Shown: positions 20,898-23,439 of the stretch, in pieces
How the letters are laid out: each line of letters begins with the position of its first letter
Position numbering within the stretch: the first letter of the stretch is position 1
Origin: a virus
Direction: 5' to 3' (one strand)
IMG/VR virus record: IMGVR_UViG_3300033143_006098
Span: 1-23,439 of that record
DNA: 23,439 nt
Notes under the pieces: generated by a model
What the model was told of the DNA's origin: nothing
Databases searched by the model: none
What the model saw: the letters and a program-made list of their open reading frames with translations, nothing else
Position numbers and translations under genes: made by a program

Positions 20898-21215
20898 AAT
20901 TGGAAGGATTATCTGGAACTTAAGAATAATGAAAGGAATACAATTATGACAAAACCCGTCGTAAAATTAATAGATGAAGATGAAAATGCTTTTGCAGTGC
21001 TAGCAAAGGTTAATACAGCACTGAAAAAAGCAGGAATGGAAAAAGAAGCAAAAGAATTTATGGCAGAAGCAACGTTAGGTGGTTACGATCATTTATTGCA
21101 AACAGTGATAGATTACGTTGAAATTGAATAACCTAATACAATGAACATAATTTCAAAGAGATACATTTTAATTAAGATAATAATAATTCTTAAGTTTCAT
21201 ATTATCCTTCCAATT
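20898..21215 (+). repeat. gene-enclosing inverted repeat, unit I
   Basis: Arms 20898-20930 (AATTGGAAGGATTATCTGGA...) and 21185-21215 (ATTCTTAAGTTTCATATTAT...CCTTCCAATT). Outer AATTGGAAGGAT is matched exactly. It encloses gene 20946-21131. Confidence 0.94.
20946..21131 (+). CDS. small conserved phage protein (GGYDHLLQT type)
   Basis: A 61-aa protein: KLIDEDENAFAVLAKVNTAL, KKAGMEKEAKEFMAEATLGG, YDHLLQTVIDYVEIE. The pattern (E-D/N-x-N-A-F-x-L... KALKKAG... EF-x-E-A-x-x-G-x-YDHLLQ-x-x-x-x-Y) is one of the commonest small phage families across diverse hosts, function unknown. Good ribosome site GAAAGGAA. Probably an early host-takeover protein. Confidence 0.8.
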   Translation: MTKPVVKLIDEDENAFAVLAKVNTALKKAGMEKEAKEFMAEATLGGYDHLLQTVIDYVEIE

Positions 21216-21265
21216 ATATCAGAAAAGCTTTCTGGAACTTGAGAAGAATGAAAGGAAATAATATA

Positions 21266-21535
21266 ATGAATCTACACAAAAATCTCTATTACGATAAAGA
21301 GATTAGAGTCAAGAATAAGAAAATCTCAAAATTATCAATGTTATTATCAATTGAAACTCGCGATATTGCCAATGTGCCTGATTGTAAAGTTGGAAGTTTT
21401 AAGTATAACTTTTGGCTTAGAACTAACGCAGGAATAAATAAAAAAGCATATCGTTCCCGAAAAACTCTTGAAAAGGCAGTTGAAAAATTATTGATAAAAA
21501 ATGGATTTGTTATCCTTGGCTGGGAAAAATCTTAA
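21266..21535 (+). CDS. unknown 89-aa basic protein
   Basis: Starts at ATG 21266 after GAAAGGAAA; an upstream in-frame start overlaps the stem. Sequence parts: NLHKNLYYDKEIRVKNKKIS, then ETRDIANVPDCKVGSFKYNF, then AYRSRKTLEKAVEKLLIKNG and FVILGWEKS. A basic alpha/beta protein; the last part looks like a short helix plus strand as in RNA- or DNA-binding minidomains. Not recognised. Confidence 0.62.
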   Translation: MNLHKNLYYDKEIRVKNKKISKLSMLLSIETRDIANVPDCKVGSFKYNFWLRTNAGINKKAYRSRKTLEKAVEKLLIKNGFVILGWEKS

Positions 21536-21545
21536 TTCTCAATAC

Positions 21546-21606
21546 TATCACCTTTACAAATATAGCAAAAGGTGGTATAATAGAACTGGAAAGTGAGGTG
21601 ATAATT
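21546..21606 (+). promoter_or_regulatory. internal hairpin and alternative leader in unit J
   Basis: TATCACCTTT (21546-21555) pairs with AAAGGTGGTA (21568-21577), with one G.U. It is followed by GAAAGTGAGGTGATAATT directly before the ATG. The same leader is used at 22541-22559 and, with one change, at 22817-22834. GAGGTGAT is the ribosome site. Confidence 0.6.
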
Positions 21607-21771
21607 ATGACAGAATTTAACGTGATACTTCGAAAAATACAATATGCTGAAATGATAGTAAATGCAAAAAATGAAAAAGATGCAAAAGAATTAGCAATGG
21701 ATATATACGAAAGTGGAAACGCAAATTGGGGAGAAGTTGAAGTCGAAGTATTAGAAGTTGAAGAAATTTAA
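21607..21771 (+). CDS. unknown 54-aa acidic protein
   Basis: A 54-aa frame: TEFNVILRKIQYAEMIVNAK, NEKDAKELAMDIYESGNANW, GEVEVEVLEVEEI. The pattern (hydrophobic strand, then a helix EKDAKELAMDIY, then alternating V/E strand) is that of small proteins with a strand-helix-strand unit, such as the EAxxEEEA-type proteins in this array (compare 22197-22460). Strong GAGGTGAT ribosome site. It is the second gene in unit J. Function unknown. Confidence 0.68.
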   Translation: MTEFNVILRKIQYAEMIVNAKNEKDAKELAMDIYESGNANWGEVEVEVLEVEEI

Positions 21772-21838
21772 TAATTAACTTCTCAAGTTTCAAAATGTTT
21801 TTCTGATACACACAGTGTGCACGTTCCAGATATAGCTA

Positions 21839-22146
21839 CATTAAATAGACATTCTGGAACTTAAGAGATTGGAAAGAAATTAATTATGAATCGAAATTAT
21901 TACAATAAAGCAAATGCAATTATTCGGCGAATGAAAAAAATTGCAATAGATAAAGGCATTTATGAAAATTTCGGAGAGAAAGAATTAAGAAAGTTTAATG
22001 CCTTAATAAATCAAGATGATAATTTAACATACGCTGAAAGAGCAGAATTATCTGCTTATTTAAGTGAAATGTTATCAAGTATAGACGATAAAAATAAATT
22101 TAATTAAATTATAATTTCTCTTAAGTTCTAAAACGTCTATTTAATG
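21839..22146 (+). repeat. gene-enclosing inverted repeat, unit K
   Basis: Arms 21839-21870 (CATTAAATAGACATTCTGGA...) and 22113-22146 (...AAAACGTCTATTTAATG). CATTAAATAGAC/GTCTATTTAATG pairs perfectly and is specific. It encloses gene 21886-22107. Confidence 0.94.
21886..22107 (+). CDS. unknown 73-aa helical protein
   Basis: A 73-aa protein: NRNYYNKANAIIRRMKKIAI, DKGIYENFGEKELRKFNALI, NQDDNLTYAERAELSAYLSE. Two helices with a short linker; the N-terminal helix is basic, the rest polar. The YAERAEL-x-A-x-L part looks like a helix-hairpin. No Cys, no known family. Ribosome site GGAAAGAA. Confidence 0.63.
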   Translation: MNRNYYNKANAIIRRMKKIAIDKGIYENFGEKELRKFNALINQDDNLTYAERAELSAYLSEMLSSIDDKNKFN

Positions 22147-22149
22147 AAA

Positions 22150-22498
22150 GTTAGATAGATACACTGGAACATAAAAGACACGAAAGGAATAAAATTATGA
22201 CAATGTATAAAATTAAAATTGATCACGAAGATGAAATTGAAGCAAATAGTGAAGAAGAAGCACGTGAAAAATTTTACTTAGAAATGAAAAGACGCAATGA
22301 AAAAGCAGACACTTTTCTTGACGATCTTATCTCAATTAAAGAATTATGCCCTCATTGTGGTGTAGAATTAGAAAGTAAAATGATTGACATAGACGGAACA
22401 AATTTAGTAGAACACGATATTTGTCCAGAGTGTCAATATGGTATGCCCGCATTAACTTAAATTATAATTTCTCTTATGTTTCGTTTTGTCTATCTAAC
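22150..22498 (+). repeat. gene-enclosing inverted repeat, unit L
   Basis: Arms 22150-22180 (GTTAGATAGATACACTGGAA...) and 22469-22498 (...TTGTCTATCTAAC). GTTAGATAGA/TCTATCTAAC is shared in part with unit M, but the inner ACATAA/TTATGT is specific. It encloses gene 22197-22460. Confidence 0.9.
22197..22460 (+). CDS. small zinc-ribbon protein with EAxxEEEA helix
   Basis: An 87-aa protein. N-terminal strand-helix (YKIKIDHEDEIEANSEEEAR) of the type common in short phage proteins, then C51-x2-C54 (LCPHCGVELE) and C76-x2-C79 (HDICPECQYGMP), a four-Cys zinc ribbon. It may bind nucleic acid or a partner protein. The ATG at 22197 gives the standard 9-nt distance to GAAAGG; an alternative ATG lies two codons on. 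Confidence 0.73.
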   Translation: MTMYKIKIDHEDEIEANSEEEAREKFYLEMKRRNEKADTFLDDLISIKELCPHCGVELESKMIDIDGTNLVEHDICPECQYGMPALT

Positions 22499-22559
22499 AT
22501 TAGATATATATTCTGGAACTCGGAGATAACTAAAAAATTAGAAAGTGAGGTGATAAAAA

Positions 22560-22760
22560 ATGAAACAAGAAATAGAAAAAAGTTTTTTAGAACTTGTGGA
22601 ATTTCTACAAAACAACACAGGACTAGCAGAATACATACAGAGTTACGGAGGAAATGATGAAAAAACAGATAACTATCCCGAAGGAGAATATGCCACAATT
22701 GAAAGATATTTAAGAAGAGAAATTGAAGAAGAAGAAATTGAAAATTATCTTGAATGCTAA
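22560..22760 (+). CDS. unknown 66-aa acidic protein
   Basis: A 66-aa protein: KQEIEKSFLELVEFLQNNTG, then LAEYIQSYGGNDEKTDNYPE, then ATIERYLRREIEEEEIENYL. Very acidic C-terminal helix. The leader is GAAAGTGAGGTGATAAAAA rather than the common GAAAGGAATA type. First gene of unit M. Acidic small phage proteins are sometimes DNA mimics or inhibitors, but there is no specific sign of that here. Confidence 0.66.
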   Translation: MKQEIEKSFLELVEFLQNNTGLAEYIQSYGGNDEKTDNYPEGEYATIERYLRREIEEEEIENYLEC

Positions 22761-22768
22761 GCTACTGA

Positions 22769-22834
22769 CTATCCTTTCAAACTTTTTGAAAGAATAGATG
22801 AGTATCTTACTCACTAGAAAGTGCGGTGATAATT
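22769..22834 (+). promoter_or_regulatory. internal hairpin and alternative leader in unit M
   Basis: CTATCCTTTCAA (22769-22780) pairs with TTGAAAGAATAG (22786-22797), with one C.A mismatch. A second small hairpin GAGTA/TACTC follows, then GAAAGTGCGGTGATAATT before the ATG at 22835. The layout parallels the gap inside unit J. Confidence 0.6.
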
Positions 22835-23137
22835 ATGGCAAATTGGCAAAGAAAAATAGACATTAGCAAAATGTGGAAAAAATGTGAAAACGATAAAAGT
22901 CTTTTTCGTGAATTAGCAAAAGAGATTGTTTTCAAATTACGTCTATTACTTCCATTTGAAAATAGTCTTGATGATGAAAAAGAAGACTTAATTTATGAAT
23001 TTGAAGAAATAGTAAACTGTCCAGAATGCACAATAGAAGATTTTGATAACATAATGGAAGATCTATATGATTGGGGAGATATTAAATTAGACGATGAATG
23101 GCCACCGGCAAAAGTTTGTTGGATTGGAACGTTCTAA
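22835..23137 (+). CDS. conserved phage protein (YDWGD...CWIGTF type)
   Basis: A 100-aa protein. It starts at ATG 22835 (ANWQRKIDISKMWKKCENDK), after the GCGGTGAT site; an ATG 9 nt earlier lies in the leader and is rejected. The middle is LAKEIVFKLRLLLPFENSLD, the end DFDNIMEDLYDWGD then KVCWIGTF. The pattern W-x-x-x-I-D-I-x-x-x-W ... LAKEI ... EDFD-x-x-x-x-x-LYDWGD ... CWI-x-TF belongs to a common phage family of unknown function. Acidic, helical. Confidence 0.77.
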   Translation: MANWQRKIDISKMWKKCENDKSLFRELAKEIVFKLRLLLPFENSLDDEKEDLIYEFEEIVNCPECTIEDFDNIMEDLYDWGDIKLDDEWPPAKVCWIGTF

Positions 23138-23199
23138 ATTATAATTAAACTTCTCTGAGTTTCATAATATCTATCTAACTTAAGCAAATTATATTGCTT

Positions 23200-23439
23200 A
23201 AATAGACATTCTGGAACTTAAAGATAATTAGAAAGGGTATAATATGATATTAGATTCTACTGAAATTTTTATTCTTAACAAAATGATTGAAAGAGAAATG
23301 GGTAAAAAAGAAAACGATTCGTTATTCCGGGTTTTTAGAGAAATGAAAGAAAAACTTAAACATGAAAAAATCACATTACGAGCACTTGAAAATTTTTATC
23401 AATAATTAAAAAATTCTTTAAGTTTCAAAATATCTATTT
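23200..23439 (+). repeat. gene-enclosing inverted repeat, unit O (at window end)
   Basis: Arms 23200-23229 (AAATAGACATTCTGGAACTT...) and 23412-23439 (TTCTTTAAGTTTCAAAATAT...). Paired AAATAGA/TCTATTT and CTTAAAGA/TCTTTAAG; the 3' arm runs to the window edge. A TAAGCAA/TTGCTTA hairpin (23181-23200) sits just before it. It encloses gene 23244-23405. Confidence 0.88.
23244..23405 (+). CDS. unknown 53-aa basic helical protein
   Basis: A 53-aa frame: ILDSTEIFILNKMIEREMGK, KENDSLFRVFREMKEKLKHE, KITLRALENFYQ. Predominantly helical and charged. It has the GAAAGGG leader with TATAAT directly before the ATG, as in units E and F. It lies exactly inside the last matched stem pair. Not recognised. Confidence 0.65.
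   Translation: MILDSTEIFILNKMIEREMGKKENDSLFRVFREMKEKLKHEKITLRALENFYQ

Larger units (their letters stand above)
21217..21808 (+). repeat. gene-enclosing inverted repeat, unit J (two genes)
   Basis: Arms 21217-21246 (TATCAGAAAAGCTTTCTGGA...) and 21779-21808 (CTTCTCAAGTTTCAAAATGT...). TATCAGAAAA/TTTTCTGATA is specific. The stem encloses two genes, 21266-21535 and 21607-21771, with an internal hairpin between them. Confidence 0.93.
22499..23179 (+). repeat. gene-enclosing inverted repeat, unit M (two genes)
   Basis: Arms 22499-22530 (TAGATATATATTCTGGAACT...) and 23150-23179 (TCTCTGAGTTTCATAATATC...). The inner CTCGGAGA/TCTCTGAG is specific. It encloses genes 22560-22760 and 22835-23137, with an internal hairpin between. 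Confidence 0.9.

Noticed and set aside
16470-23244. TGGAAC...TATAAT before each gene as a separate promoter for every gene
   Set aside because: The distance varies from about 16 to 21 nt, the ribosome site lies between the boxes, and the predicted RNA start would fall inside the coding sequence. The AT-rich spacer explains the look.
16455-23439. Regular repeats every 200-600 nt as a CRISPR array or integron cassette array
   Set aside because: The repeats come in complementary pairs around genes, with unit-specific flanks. CRISPR repeats would be identical and directly repeated, and no cas gene or integrase is seen. attC-type sites would lie only 3' of each gene.
1-23439. UGA recoded to an amino acid (as in some candidate phyla)
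   Set aside because: TGA is used as a normal stop overlapping the next ATG at 2361 and 12489, and no long gene is interrupted by in-frame TGA.

Overview
This AT-rich window is part of a tailed-phage genome, either a free virus or a plasmid-like or integrated prophage. The head module is Mu-like: portal, protease/scaffold, decoration protein and a gpT-type major capsid protein. TGA is used as an ordinary stop (for example at 2361 and 12489), so the host does not recode UGA. Two perfect TTATCCACA DnaA boxes and consensus sigma70-type promoters point to a low-GC bacterial host, but I cannot name it.

Layout. A control region at about 15.5-16.5 kb separates two divergent arms. It holds a leftward promoter, long AT-rich direct repeats, a 600-nt stretch almost without G on the + strand, a pair of DnaA boxes and a rightward extended -10 promoter. 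I read it as a replication origin and bidirectional transcription switch. The left arm (minus strand, 15.5 kb down to 1) carries the portal, a tRNA-Trp fused into the end of the portal gene, small genes, a DEDDh exonuclease, a virion surface protein, HTH genes, a 903-aa protease-scaffold polyprotein, a decoration protein and the major capsid protein. The capsid gene is interrupted by two small group I introns around a probable 15-nt exon. After it come a broken HNH endonuclease cut by a TnpB element, a holin-like protein, three glycosyltransferases and a small head-fibre-like protein. Most left-arm genes lack a Shine-Dalgarno sequence.

The right arm (plus strand, 16.5 kb to the end) holds about 17 very small genes, all with a clear GAAAGG-type ribosome site. 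Nearly every gene, or pair of genes, is enclosed by its own inverted repeat. A 25-33 nt arm sits just before the ribosome site, and its complement lies just after the stop codon. The arms share a CTGGAAC-type core, but their flanks differ from unit to unit and co-vary within a unit. This predicts that a polycistronic RNA folds into a string of closed loops, one gene per loop, much as rRNA precursors are closed by processing stems. I count 15 clear units, two interleaved degenerate ones, and one isolated minus-strand unit at 11.0-11.4 kb. I know of no described phage system like this, and it is the most notable feature of the window.

Other features of note are a tandem fusion of two prohead-protease domains, a tRNA whose processing would remove the portal stop codon, a conditional-terminator-like hairpin in front of an HTH gene, an operator-like palindrome cluster, and a pseudoknotted RNA element downstream of the capsid gene.
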